Source of the DNA: Heloderma charlesbogerti
Lineage: Eukaryota > Chordata > Lepidosauria > Squamata > Helodermatidae
Assembly (NCBI GenBank): GCA_026122225.1
Contig: JANEZZ010000303.1
Span: 689,501-753,500, forward strand
DNA: 64,000 bases
Direction of reading: 5' to 3'
Shown piece by piece: positions 10,236 through 21,690 of this stretch. The notes beneath the pieces are model-generated. The model had not been told where the DNA came from. It made no database searches and saw nothing but the letters and a program-made list of their open reading frames with translations. The position numbers and the translations under genes are program-made. Each line of letters starts with the position of its first letter. The first letter of the stretch is position 1.

Positions 10236-11149
10236 TGCTGGCTGCCAGTGAAGTACACCAGGGAGCACTAACAAAGGAGGTCCACTTTGCTCTGGACCCC
10301 CTCAAACCCGTCTCTGGGCCAAACTAAAACATTGGTTTAATCATGCATAGTAGAGCTATATGTGATAGTTTTATTTATCTTTGTGTAAGAGTGCGCATCC
10401 TCAATTTGGATTGGGGACTATGGTGCTTTGGGTGTTTCTTTTTTTAACCTTTCCCCCATTTTTGTCCCGAAATTCCACACCTCAGTGGAGATGTTTTTCT
10501 CTTTCTAATGCCCCCCCACATTTTGTGGAATTTGGGGATGAAAACTGGTGGTGGGGAGGTTTAACCCCCCCGCCCCCTCCTGGAGCACTGTGGTCCCAAT
10601 CTGAATCAAGGTTCCACACGCTAACATGAAGGTAAATACATAACTCTGCTACACGTGATTAAACAAACATTTTCGTTTGGCCCTCTGTTGATACTAAAAC
10701 ACCTACACCTGGAACCTTGGAGTAGGGAAATGGAAGCCTTGTTGGGAGTTGTATGTCTTTTTTCTGTCTAAACATGCATAGGATTGTGCCTCAAGTCTGG
10801 ATCCAACTCCCATGTGCAATCTTCGTATACACGTTGAATGCCTGAAAAAGAGCTAAAGGTGAACCATATCAGTGAGAACTAGGCACACAGGAGAGGTATT
10901 TTTTAACTTGAGGTGAAATGAATTTGCTTCCAAAAAAATCTCTGCTGCGAATATGGCAAATATTATCTGAATATTCACTGAATATTTGATATCATTATTT
11001 GACATATGTTGATATTTGATTTCAAAATTTGACACGATACCTGACAGTGCGTTTAACTCGTGTGAAAATCTATTTCATAGGTTACAATATGTATTATTAA
11101 GTATTGTTATTATTATTAATAATTATAATTAGCAAAGCACCTAAAATGT
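10236..11149. other. No recognisable gene
   Basis: AT-rich. 10760-10800 contains CATGCATAGGATTGTGCC, a fragment of the MITE seen at 32955-33052 and 39421-39510. 10960-11040 is a run of TATTTGATAT-like short repeats. Confidence 0.5.
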
Positions 11150-11161
11150 ACTAAGCATTGT

Positions 11162-11960
11162 TGTTGTTGTTGTTCAGTCGTGTCCGACTCTTCGTGACCC
11201 CATGGACCATAGCACGCCAGGCCTTCCTGTCCTGCGCTCTCTCCCGGAGCGTGCTCAAGTTCATATTCATTGCATCCGTGATGCTATCTAGCCATCTCAT
11301 CCTCTGCCGTCCCCTTCTCCTTTTGCCTTCAGTCTTTCCCAGCATCAGGGTCTTTTCCAGTGACTTTTCTCTTCGCATTAGGTGGCCAAAATATTGGAGC
11401 GTCAGCTTCATTATCTGTCCTTCCAATGAGCACTCAGCGTTGATTTCCTTTAGGATGGACTGATTTGACCTCCTTGCAGTCCAGGGGACTCGTAAGAGTC
11501 TTCTCCAGCACCACAGTTCGAAAGCATCAATTCTTCGGCGCTCAGCCTTCCTTATAGTCCAGCTCTCACAGCCATACATTACTACTGGGAAAACCATAGC
11601 TTTGATTAGACGGACCTTTGTCGGCAAGGTGATGTCTCTGCTTCTTACTATGCCGTCTAGGTTTGCCATAGCTTTCCTCCCAAGGAGCAAGCGTCTTTTA
11701 ATTTCATGGCTACAGTCACCATCTGCGGTGATCTTGGAGCCCAAGAAAGTAAAATCTGTCACTGCTTCCATTTCTTCCCCTTCTATATGCCAGGAAGTGA
11801 TAGGGCCAGATGCCATGATCTTCGTTTTTTTAATGTTGAGTTTCAAACCAGCTTTTGCACTCTCCTCTTTCACCCTCAACAAGAGGCTCTTGAGATCCTC
11901 TTCGCTTTCTGCTATTAGGGTGGTATCGTCTGCATATCGGAGGTTGTTGATAATTCTCCC
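11162..11960 (-). mobile_element. Young 5'-truncated BovB LINE (RT C-terminal part)
   Basis: An antisense open frame of about 264 codons begins just before the catalytic YADD and runs to the BovB end (KSRTRL). It has no stop or frameshift. By eye about eight residues differ from the intact copy at 33053-36268. The ends are exact: ACTAAGCATTGT stands on both sides (11150-11161 and 11961-11972), a 12-base target duplication. The 3' end next to 11162 shows the (GTT)n-like tail. It lacks the endonuclease and most of the RT, so it cannot move by itself. Confidence 0.92.
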
Positions 11961-11972
11961 ACTAAGCATTGT

Positions 11973-12469
11973 ACAGAGATTAAAAAACAAGTGTCACTCC
12001 TCACAGGCTTACAATGTCATAGGTCGTGTTTCCATGATAACCGATAGGTGAAGCAAATGGAGCAATACCGGATTTTTCATGGAATCGGCATGGCTCCGCG
12101 CAGGGCTCCATGAAGGGGTGCACCACACCATTATAAGTTGCTGACAGAAACATACTTCCTGGTGGGGTGGGGGGATTGGAAGTGAATGTCATCAGACTGA
12201 TAGGGGCTGCTCAACCAATAACAGAAGCTCCCCCCTTCAGGCTCTACTCCCCTTTCTCCTGCCCCCTGAAGCTCTGGTTAGGCGATGATGCAAAGGATTG
12301 AAGCTGGCATTAATTACTCCTGAAAAGTCTTGAACCAAACAGCAGAGACACGCAGCTTTGGAAATAGCACTTCACAGCCATTAGGGCAATTACTATGCCT
12401 TTCACCTGATGAATACATGATGTACCCTAGTTTTACTTAGTGTTTTTGGCTTAATGGCAATCTCAGTAA
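11973..12469. other. No recognisable feature
   Basis: Intergenic sequence without an identifiable gene or repeat. Confidence 0.5.
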
Positions 12470-12720
12470 ATTTGGGAACAAGCCTCATTGACCGCAGTGG
12501 GAGTTACTTCTGAGTAGACATCCCTGACCTATGCCTGGTTCCACCCATTTTTTCCCCTTTCCCTCTAAAAACTGGGCTTCCACATTAGGAGGCAGCCCTG
12601 AATAAATCTGCTATTGCAATGCATGATAGTGCAATTTTGGGAACAAGCCTCTTTGACCACAATGGGAGTTAGCAGGAACCCCTGAATAAATGCGCTATTG
12701 CATGATGGTGCTAATGTGCA
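12470..12720. repeat. Dispersed palindrome-prone repeat, two partial copies
   Basis: GGGAACAAGCCTC.TTGACC occurs twice (about 12475 and 12640), with GGGAGTTACTTCTGAGTAGA. The reverse orientation is at 55020-55090 and 55315-55400. Confidence 0.55.
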
Positions 12721-12724
12721 ATAG

Positions 12725-12822
12725 TGCGTGACAGGCCCAAAGTTACCCAGTGAGCTTCATTGCCGAGTGGGGCGTAAAACCTGGATCTTCGAAACACTAC
12801 ACCAGACTGGCTGTCAATACTG
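12725..12822 (-). repeat. MIR-like SINE fragment
   Basis: GGCCCAAAGTTACCCAGTGA, then GCTTCATTGCCGAGTGGGG and a final ACTACACCAGACTGGCT, is the reverse complement of the SINE head and core at 31734-31860. Confidence 0.7.
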
Positions 12823-12833
12823 CTATAATTACA

Positions 12834-12849
12834 TACACACACACACACA
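12834..12849 (+). repeat. (AC)n microsatellite
   Basis: Short perfect dinucleotide run. Confidence 0.8.
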
Positions 12850-12944
12850 TATAGTGAGTGATAAGGGCGTGTTCTTACCACAATATGAAAAATGAGCGGG
12901 GGGAACTCTTTTCAATTACTGACATTTTAGCAAGGTGGTTAGTA

Positions 12945-13320
12945 GTGGTGACTGGGAGCCTTTCTACATGACACATTTATTATGCACTTGTGATTCCTCA
13001 CTCTTGGTAGTTTGCGGGTGCCTTACACAATGTTGTTACCCTCAAGGGCCTCTCCTGTTCTTTGGAACCATTTTAGTGTATCTTTTTCTTACAAGGAATG
13101 TCTGGTATATCCAGGAATGGCGGCATGAAATGTATTTGTGCAATTCTGCTCTACCACAGAACTACCTAGTGGTTGTATAATGGAACATATAGAAAGGCAG
13201 AGAAAGAAAAACCCTGGAAAAAAAATATTTGAAGGGAACCGATCTTAATCCCACAAAGAATCCATAAGCAGACTCCTTGGTAAAGTGGTGGGTTAAAAGC
13301 ATCATATAGAAAAGCTCTGG
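12945..13320. mobile_element. MITE with inverted ends, family A (copies 45869-46245, 47845-48214)
   Basis: The left end GAGCCTTTCTACATGACAC resembles the reverse complement of the right end (GCATCATATAGAAAAGCTC). The body aligns with 45869-46245 in the same orientation, including a shared CATATAGAAAGGCAGAGAAA block near 13185, and with 47845-48214 inverted. Open frames inside are not conserved between copies. Confidence 0.7.
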
Positions 13321-13344
13321 AAAGGTATTTTAAAAAATGATTTA

Positions 13345-13918
13345 AAATGATAAAATAGTTGCAGCTGGTGCAGAATGAGGTGGCCCACCTGATTAAAGGC
13401 AGCCATTGGCAAGACCATATCACTCCAGTGCTGAAGGAGTTGCACTGGTTACCAGACGTTTTTCGAGCCCAATTCAAGGTTGGCATTGACCTTTAAAACC
13501 CTATATGGTTCCGGCCCAGTCTATCTTAAGGAGCGCCTCCAACAATGCCAGGGACGCCGCTCAACAAGATCGGCCTCGGTAGGCCTTCTGTCTGTCCCAT
13601 CAACCAGGACAGCTAGGCTGGTGAGGACTAGGGAGAGGGCCTTTTCTGTGGTGGCCCCCACTCTATGGAATTCCCTCCCTAGTGACCTCTGCCATGACCC
13701 CTCTTTGATGAGCTTCCACTGGGCTTTACAAACCTGGCTGTTCAGACAGGCATTTGGGGTGGGTTAGGGTTTTTTAGAGCAGTGTTGTTTTGTTATGTTT
13801 TGTTGTTGCTGTTCAGTTGATTATGTAATTTGTTATTAGTATTGTACGCCGCCTAGAGTGGATGGGTAGCCGGCCAGGTGGGGAGCTAATAAATCAAATA
13901 AATGAATAAAAAAATTAA
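13345..13918 (+). mobile_element. L2 LINE 3' part (ORF2 C-terminus and 3' UTR)
   Basis: Translation gives the L2 C-terminal signature in order: LQLVQNE, ITPVLKELHWLP, FKTLYGSGPVYLKERL, then RERAFSVVAPTLWNSLP and a final W-L-F-R-Q-A-F (13480-13765). The 3' UTR contains CGCCTAGAGTGG and ends in a TAAATAAATGAATAAA tail. It is 5'-truncated with one frameshift near 13480. Confidence 0.85.
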
Positions 13919-14671
13919 ATGAGCATTATGTGGTAGAGTGCTATATATAATACATTTTTAAGAAATCTTTTAAAAATACCTTTTTTGGTTACTGCTCTTA
14001 ACAACCTTGCTAAAATAGTGGCGAATGGAAAGTTTTTCTTCCCTTGCCCCATTATAGTGTTACAAAATTTTAGGGGCATAGCATTTAAATTAAAAAAATA
14101 ATATTTTGCTAGATTAATTTTTTAAAAACTGAAGTATTTTAGCACTACTTAAAAGACCATTTTTTAAAAGCATGATAAAAATGGCACCCACTTGAGTGGT
14201 TTTACTGAAAGTGTGCTGAGCTATCATACGTTCACCTGCTCGATGGGCCATTGTGCAGACATTTGTGCAGGGCAAAACACACCTCTTAAAAAGGTGGAAG
14301 AGCGGCACTGAGGCCATCTCCAGCTGTGAAGATTGCATTACTCCTCCGTCCCCCTTAAAAAAGTTGGACTTTCTGCACTAAGAAAAAATATGGAAGCAAC
14401 TTGGAAAATCCAGGAGAGGATTACAAATAGATGACAACATTGTATTGTGTGACTGAACAAGACTTGGTGATTCCACAATAAATGTTTGCCTGGAAGTAGA
14501 CTAAGTTATATAATTGATCTGTATTGGATTTGGTTCGGAATCCAAGGAGTTAGGTGTGAATTTACCCAGAGTTATATGCATTATACCATAGCACAAGTAT
14601 ACTGATTTGCTAGAGAAGTTCACAATGTTCATGATTTTAGAGTTGGTTCTCATAGCTGTATTCACATACAG
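13919..14671. other. No recognisable feature
   Basis: AT-rich intergenic sequence. Confidence 0.5.
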
Positions 14672-15165
14672 TGAAGGCCACACCTTTTGCTACTAATAGA
14701 AACTAACCGACAAAGCACAGTAGTCGCTTTGCAGATGACTGTACTTTTTGAACTGATAAGGATGCTCTTTTCTCTGTTCCAAGAGGGAAAAGCCTTGGTA
14801 AGGGGGGGGCGGCGGGCATCATGGATGTGCTTATTGACAGTTTTCTACCTCAGTGAGACTTCCTCTATAAAATCCTGGGCAAATTGGCCTGTTACCAGTT
14901 CTCGTCTGAGAAGGGGAAGGTACAGCACCTGCTTAGATAACCAGCCCCATTGGACGGCGTCCGTCACCTCCCTGGGAACCGAGGTGACTGACCTGAGAGT
15001 TAAGCGTGTGTGTAAGCTTTCTTTGTTTTTATTCTCTACATCAGTTTAACATCAATAAACTCATTCTTTCACACAATTGGACTACCAATTGGATATTGGT
15101 ATCCTCAAATCTGGTTAGTGTGGTTCCTAGGTGGACCAGGCCCCACTTTAAGACAGGATCTTATA
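14672..15165 (+). mobile_element. Possible solo LTR
   Basis: The layout suggests an LTR: a TATA-type CTCTATAAAATCC at 14861-14873, then about 180 bases to an AATAAA at 15054-15059, followed by GT-rich sequence. I could not find matching ends or a target duplication, so this is inference only. Confidence 0.3.
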
Positions 15166-15849
15166 ATGGACCAGCTGGTATGGCTGCTAAGGAGACAGTT
15201 CTGGGAGAGAAGTCAAAATGGCCGTCGGCTTTGCTGTCTGTCTTCCTCCTCAGTCGCAGATGGAAATGGCTGCTGACAGAAGACAGACCATGGTATTTTT
15301 TTAGTGCTGAACAGTTGAGAGGTTAGGAGATAACGTCACCAATGCCGTCCAAAATCATAACAATGAAGATATGGCACCAACTTTAAAGTGCCCGAAGTTT
15401 GAAGTAAAAACAGGCTGGAGTGAAGGAAGCTTAAAGGAGGAGGGAGAAGAGGAGGAGGAAGCAGAAAATAGAACAGGGATGAAGAGATGAACAAACCACC
15501 AAGCAAGGGGGTGAGAGAAGATGCAACTGGGAGCAGGAGATAGGAGTAAACAGCCAAAAGAAAGGAAATGCAGCACCAAAAAAAGAGGACAAAAAATTTG
15601 CATATGCTGATTTATAGGTCATCTCACGGTAGTGAGCAGATTGTGACCTGTGTGTCTGTTCAGCCAGCCAGCTGTTCAGGGACTAAGTGTTGATGGGCAA
15701 CTTCAAGGGCCCTGCTCTGCTCTCCCTTCTGATGGTTCTTCATCTTCAAACCGGACTTGGACTGGGCAACCCTTCAAACAGAGGATGTCTTCAAATAGAA
15801 TACTGTCCTTGACAGCCCTTCAAACAGACAACTGCCCTCTGCAAAGTGG
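15166..15849. other. Intergenic, with a GA-rich tract
   Basis: 15400-15560 is purine-rich (AGGAGGGAGAAGAGGAGGAG). 15740-15845 shares CAAACCGGACTTGGACTGG-like sequence with 56045-56070, so part of it is a dispersed repeat. Confidence 0.45.
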
Positions 15850-15945
15850 CTGAAGCTGTAATCCTAAAACCACTTAACAGGGAGTAAGCCCACTGAACGT
15901 AGCAGGACTTACCTCTGACTAAACAGGCATAGGATTGCTTTGCAC
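15850..15945. repeat. Dispersed 'AGTAAGCCCACTGAA' repeat fragment
   Basis: CAGGGAGTAAGCCCACTGAA and AACAGGCATAGGATTGCTTT are family pieces also seen at 28607-28736 and 62245-62340. Confidence 0.5.
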
Positions 15946-15949
15946 CTCT

Positions 15950-16440
15950 CTTAAATAAAAGCCCTACCGCTGAACACTTCTAAGTTGCCCAGCCAGCAGT
16001 TATGCAGCAAAATCTTTAGAGCGTGCTGACCCTGTTTGCATTTAGCTGGAATTCTTTGCATAAGGATTAACTTCTGTCCTGCAATTATTAGTCTGGTGCA
16101 TTAGAAACACGCTGAAGCTTTTCAGAATGTTCAATTTACATTTGCTAAGAATTTCCATTTTGTTTTCTTTACATAAACATATTGATTTTTCTGATTTCAA
16201 AGACAATCCTTTCATTATTAAAGCTTGGGATTCTTTCTGAACCCTCTTCAGTTTAAAAAAGTAATTTAGAAACTGTGCAGGGTCTGATATTTGAGAGGAT
16301 ATGCAAACTCAGCCTCTGAATGTTCGTTCTGCTGTGAGCAACTAGAGTTTTTCTTGTCTGTTTTTAAATCATTGTTATTGCTTTTTTGCATTTTGAATAG
16401 GTTTGATGGTGCTTTTCAGCAACACACTTAAGATTTTATA
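15950..16440. other. Low-repeat AT-rich block, candidate conserved non-coding sequence
   Basis: No repeat family is recognised. Balanced composition and several octamer/homeodomain-type words (TTTGCAT, CAATTATTAG, CATTATTAAAG) give it the look of conserved non-coding DNA. This is an impression, not proof. Confidence 0.3.
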
Positions 16441-16884
16441 GGGCAACCTTGAAATATTGCTCAAGTCTAGGAACAGCAGTCCAGATAAATAGCAACGAGG
16501 TGGTCATACTGCCTATTGAAATTGGTTCAATTTCTTCAGTGTTTCCATCACAAGATGAAATCTTGTTTAACTATTTAACTTCCAGTGGCCCCCTTGGCAT
16601 GCCTCAGATGGAGCATATTGTTCTTCTGTGGTCCTGTTTGTTTACAGCCATTTAGAAAAAGGATTCAGAGAAGAGTCACAAAGACACTGAACAACTTAGA
16701 ACACAGTAAGTGAGAAAATTTGTAGGTAATTGGGCTGGAGAAGTTGGGGGAAGGAAGACTGGGATACTGAGTGTGTGCTATGGCAGTTAAATAATTAAAT
16801 GACTCCCACAAAAAAAGAGTGCAAATTAAAGGAAGGGAGAGCAGTAGTGGATTGAAATGATAACAAAACCTATTAGGTTGAATA
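16441..16884. other. No recognisable feature
   Basis: Intergenic, no supported gene or repeat. Confidence 0.5.
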
Positions 16885-17065
16885 TTTTATCTATTTATTA
16901 TTCATTTGTTACATTTATATCCCACCTTTCCTCCAAGGAGCCCGAGACAACATACACAATCCTCTTCCTTTACATTTTATCCTCACAAAAACCCTGTGAG
17001 CTAGGTTAGGCTGGGGGACATGGCACACTGTGGTAAAACTGCCAGGAAGCCGCATTCAGAAAAAA
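16885..17065 (-). repeat. MIR-like SINE (tail and core)
   Basis: CCCACCTTTCCTCCAAGGAG, then CATTTTATCCTCACAAAAAC and CCTGTGAGCTAGGTTAGGCT, is the reverse complement of the family at 31734-32010. Confidence 0.75.
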
Positions 17066-18439
17066 AAAAAGTTGGAGTAAAAGGAGTTTCAGAAAATGCG
17101 GATTTTCAAGAGGGAAGCAGCTGGTTGGCAGCTGATTGGTGATGACGTCATCTGTCGCGAAGGAGTACTAAATTGCTCGTGAAGAGAGCACCCTGCTCCC
17201 AAGCTGCTTAGGGCTTTAAAACTAGCACTTTACACTGTGTCAGGAAATGGACCGGCCCAGTTATTGTGGAATCTTCTTTCTTTGGGAGACTTTAAAGAGG
17301 AGAGTTGTCCTACATCCTCATCCAGGAAGCCCAAAGCATCCTTCTACTGTCAGTTCCAGATCCAGAGATAACACTTGTTGCTTGAATTGCTTCTGGGCAG
17401 CAAGACATTACAAAGGAACTGTGACTCTCACCCCAAGGCAGTAGAAAACTATTCTTCCACCCTTCATCCTTCCTGGACCTGTTAAAGCGGGTGGCACTGT
17501 TTCCAGTTTAGGAGCTAGGAATCCCAAATGTAGATGCAGGGATGTGCAGGGTGACAGTTGTACCCAAAGACCCTTAACATCTCTTTCCATTCCACAAGAT
17601 GGCCGTTATAGAAAGCAGTGGGCAATTTTTTTTTGTTAATTACAAACGCATCCAGATTATTTTAATACTTTTCAGGCTAGCAGTGTCTCCTAATTAAAAC
17701 ATGATGCCTCCTAATTATGAAGCACAATTATCATACAAAAGGGTTATTTTTATGTTTCAAATAAAATGCCATCCCAACTTCAGATGACTTTCTCCCACCC
17801 CCAAATATGATGATATGAAAAGAGGGAGAGGGAAGGAGGGGATGCAATACTGAATTGTAGCATGCCACTTTTCTTTTCTTTTCTTTTTTTGCTGAAGTGG
17901 GATTTTATTCCTAGTTTATAATCGTTATAGAAATTTAAACCTCAAGCCATTTCAGTCCAAGCTTATACTAAGCTTGTTAGTGGTTTCTGATGCTGCATAT
18001 GATAGTGCTCCAGCATTACCATAAATCAGCAGAATTAACTATGATCTTCAGAAGCATGCTTGAAAATGGGTGACAGAAGTCTGCAATTTGGTGCTCTGAA
18101 TATTATGATAACATTCTATATTAAATGTTTATAATCTACTTATGGCTGAGCTTCAAGTGTATTTTATATATTTCTGCTTTGCCAAATATTGGACTTCAGA
18201 GGCTATTATGGCTTTCCAGGGCGACAATATTAGCGCCCCCCCCTTATTTTTATCTTCAAAACAAACCAAAACAGAAGGATAACAAAAAGACAAGCAGAGA
18301 ATTTCTTTCTTTCTAGTTCTTTAAAAATTATGAAAAGGTGATCTGAACTCTGTTGCTAGTTTATTTATGCAACTGGATTTTAAAAACTGCAGACTAATGC
18401 AGATTACAAACCCTCCTGATCACTTTCCTTCACAATTTT
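17066..18439. other. No recognisable gene
   Basis: Intergenic. It contains a perfect TGACGTCA (17142-17149) and a CTTTT-rich run (17869-17890). No coding evidence. Confidence 0.5.
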
Positions 18440-18625
18440 GTGTCTTTTCCCTGTCCCCTCCTACTGTTGAAATTTAGACTATGTAAGGTCCTTGGGCAGA
18501 GACCAGTTATGTTTTGGGTTTTGTAGTAGTAGTAGGAATAGTTGTTACTTTTGTTGCTTTATAAAGCACCATGTACACTGTTTCTGCTATATAAAGTATT
18601 ATTATTATAATAACAATTATAATTC
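18440..18625 (+). repeat. LINE/SINE 3' tail with ATT-type end
   Basis: AAGGTCCTTGGGCAGAGACC, then GCTTTATAAAGCACCATGTA and CTATATAAAGTATTATTATT, resembles the common amniote retroposon tail (L2/MIR type). Confidence 0.5.
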
Positions 18626-19189
18626 AGTGAATATTATGCTTTGCAGAGTAACATGTTAAGAAAAAACACCCCAATAAAATTTACCCAGAGTAGTAGAATT
18701 AGAAATACTTCTTAACCTTGTATCATAAATTAATTTGGTAAGCATATTGAGCTGTAGTGATAGATCAAGACTGAATCCTATAGAACCACACTTCCCATTG
18801 TGAACTGAGAGTTACTTATATGGCTGTCAAGGGAGTCACACAGAGACTCTCATGGACTCATTTCTGTCCTTTAGAAAATGTTTTTTTTTCCATTTAGGAG
18901 GGCTGACCTGGTCCTTGACCAAACATTGTCCCAGGCAGGAAACATCTCTGGTATCCCTTCCATTTGATCAACTTTTCAGTACTTTATTTTTTCATGACTT
19001 TGAGGCACAATTTGAACACATGATTTATCTCTGTCATATAAGACAATGAATTTGCATGCATGACTCTTATTATAATCTGATTATATGACATGTCCACCAT
19101 CTGCTGAATAGGCACGGATCTTGTGCATTTCTCCTCCGCACAAATGCAGATATATCTATATCAGTATCTATTTTTCTATATTTACCACA
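18626..19189. other. No recognisable feature
   Basis: AT-rich intergenic sequence. Confidence 0.5.
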
Positions 19190-19740
19190 TTATATTTATT
19201 TATTTTCAACATTTATATACTGCTCCATACCTAAACAGATTCTGGAGTGGTGAACAATAACAGATAAAAAGAATAAAACACCATATTAAAAGTTAAAAAA
19301 ACACAAACAGAATACCAATAAAAACTGGCTAGTCAATCACGGAAGGTTTCTTGAAATGGCTTCAACAGGTGCCCCAAACAACACAATGTTGGTGCCTGTC
19401 TGACCTCCAGAGACAGAGAGTTCCACAGAAAGGGGGCCACCACACTGAGGGCTCTACTTCAGGTGGACTCCAGTTGAGCCATAGGTCCATGCTGAACCAC
19501 CAGGAGCATCTCATCTGATGACCTCAACGACCAGGCAGGTTGATTAAGGAGAAGGCGCTCTCTCAAGTATCCTGGTACTTGTTTAGGGCTTTATATGCAA
19601 GTAGCAAAACCTTCAACCTGGCCCAGTAGTGAATAGGCAGCCAGCGCAGTTCCCTCAGCAAAGGAGTTGCATGCTGAAAAGGGACACCTGGTGATGACAG
19701 CTGAGCTGCTACATTCTGCCATTGTAGGCCATGTAAGTCA
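19190..19740 (-). mobile_element. L2-related LINE fragment
   Basis: The first 260 bases align with 62620-62885 in the same orientation: TTTATATACTGCTCCATACC-like start, AGTGGTGAACAA, and ACAACACAATGTTGGTGCCT. In reverse complement this is a degenerate L2 C-terminus and 3' UTR. The second half, with TTTAGGGCTTTATATGCAAG and GGCAGCCAGCGCAGTTCC, also recurs partly at 32048-32150. Confidence 0.6.
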
Positions 19741-20111
19741 GTGTTGCCAGCTTTACAAATGAAGAACTGTTCATACTATTTGTTTCAGCTGCTGAACTGC
19801 TGATAGCCTGTGACAGGCGCCCTCAAAGAGGTGCCTGGGTTGCCTGTCCCTGAATCCAGCCTTGCTTTTGAGTGCCGAGCTGGAGCTGAGTTTTGTTCAT
19901 GCTCATCATCTGTTTAGGGATTAATGTTTGTATGCTTCATAAATAAATAAGTAAATGTCTTGTCTATGAATTTCATGTGAATTCACTTATATTTTATTGT
20001 AGGGTGTTGGGGGTTTTTGTAAGGTGTTGGGCTAGTGGGCAGGATATCAAATTAAAAATTAGAAATAAATAAAATATAGGCAATTCTATATTATCTGACA
20101 CTATACATGTC
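19741..20111. other. No recognisable feature
   Basis: Intergenic with short TAAATAAATAAG runs. Confidence 0.45.
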
Positions 20112-20179
20112 AGCATTGAGCAGGGGGTTGGACTCGATGGCCTTGTAGGCCCCTTCCAACCCTACTCTTCTATGATTCT
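20112..20179 (+). mobile_element. CR1 LINE 3' terminus only (68 bp)
   Basis: Nearly identical to 1330-1398: GAGCAGGGGGTTGGACTCGA, then the ATTCTATGATTCTA tail. It is a typical extreme 5' truncation of CR1. Confidence 0.9.
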
Positions 20180-20639
20180 AACCCCATGCCCTGTGGGTGC
20201 TCTAAGCATGCTGAGACAGCAAAAGTTCTACAACTCCCAGCATTCCCCAGAAATTTGGTCATATCATTGCTAGTCTCTCTCTTCTTGATGTGTGACATAC
20301 TCTGTGTATATGATCCCTTGTGCAAGTGGCAATGTGCTTACCTTAAAATATCCCAGCTAACCCTTTTCATATGGTCCAAATCTGAACATATGGAGGTTGA
20401 AGGGGAATGCACCTGCTGTCCTCTCTCCTGTTCAATGCCCCTTTGTGAACACAGTCTGTGCGCATACGGGTTGCATGTATGTGATCTTGGGAACCCTGCA
20501 ACCAGATCCCCAGGTGCAGAGAGGGCCTACACGCATGTGACTTCTACATGCATTGGGCTCTGTTCACTAAGGCAGGAGTGGGCATGCCTTGGGTTTGTGG
20601 GATCTACGTCTTTTTTAACTAGAACCTTGAAGTCCACCA

Positions 20640-20765
20640 ACCAGAGCCAGCTGCAAAAAATTGTTGCTCAGAAAGGCAGACATAGAATTGCAGAAGAAAA
20701 CACAGGAATTTGTTTTTAGTGCCAGCACTGGAACTCACACACAAATCCTTCTACATGTAAATCTA
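20640..20765 (-). repeat. Unclassified interspersed repeat (inverted copy of 3060-3235)
   Basis: Matches the reverse complement of 3060-3180, for example GACATAGAATTGCAGAAGAA and ACACACAAATCCTTCTACAT. Confidence 0.55.
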
Positions 20766-20954
20766 CGCCTGTTTTCCTCCAAGCTTTCTTGATGTCAGCA
20801 GCCTAACTTATACAGTTGTTGTTGCTGCTATTGTTAAAACATTGGGAGCCAGAACTCCTTGCTGATCTTCTCCAAATCACCCGGAGACCTACCAGTAGAT
20901 CCTGATCGACCTTCTGCCCGCCCCTACGCTAAGTGAGAGTGAACATGGTGAGCG

Positions 20955-21690
20955 GGGCTGGCCCCAGACATTTTGCTGCCTGAGCCGAAGGACAAGGTGG
21001 TGCCCCTCCCTCGTTCCATGTACTGAAGCCAACCAGACTGGCAGCTGATGTCAAAGGCACAGTGTCCTTGACTGCACCACAGGACAGAAGGATAGCTTAG
21101 GGGGCGGACGGCAGGCCCCATGGCACACACAGCACTGGCCCCCAACACCTCACTGGCCCCCCCTCCCCAGCACCTGCTGTCTGAGGCAGCTGCGTCACTC
21201 TGGGCGCTTCCAGACCGAGGGCTCCTAGTGCTTCCAGTCAAAAGGGATTGTGCAACTATTCTGTGTTTGCCTCCATAAAGGATTTTAAAAGATTGAAAAA
21301 CCAAGGGGAAAACACAAGGGGGTTACAAACGGAACACATTGTCATCGGGATCCACTGTGAAATTCTGCAAGTGAGGCAGGGGGATTGCACAATAAAAGCT
21401 TCCTCCTGAAGCACGCAGTGAATGGGTTCGCATGGTCACGGAGGGAAAATAAGCTTGTTCTAGCGTTTCAGGGTAGCTTGTAAACCACCCCAGCCACCTG
21501 CCCTTGCAGTGTTCGAACATCATGACCCCCTGTGCCGAGCGAGGGTAATTATGCTAATTAGGCAGCTTGCAACTGGCAGGCATGGGGAGGGAAAATAAGG
21601 CACAACAGCTTATTTTTCCTCCATCACTATGCAAACACACTCTTTGTCTAATGGTAGGGCTGGCCCTGAGGAGGTGAGGAGTGAGGCCAG
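20955..21690. mobile_element. Nested MITEs: 'GGGCTGGCCC' element split by a 'GCTTCCAGA' element
   Basis: The outer element has CGGGGCTGGCCCCAGACATT at 20956 and a matching AGGGCTGGCCCTGAGGAGG at 21656. Inside it, about 21206-21435, lies a second palindromic element. It begins GCGCTTCCAGACCGAGGGCT and ends with GGATTGCACAATAAAAGCTT and TGAAGCACGC. The inner family recurs inverted at 57967-58332. Borders are approximate. Confidence 0.5.

Noticed and set aside
13480..13767. Possible host gene with a tidy 95-codon frame
   Set aside because: The residues match the L2 LINE C-terminus, with an L2 3' UTR and tail directly after it.
17142..17149. TGACGTCA as a CRE promoter element
   Set aside because: A single 8-base palindrome with no gene, CpG island or other promoter signal nearby.
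20186..20719. 177-codon + frame downstream of a CR1 tail
   Set aside because: It has a Cys-rich composition but no known domain, ends within a dispersed repeat (20640-20765), and its start lies in repeat-like sequence. No support for a gene.
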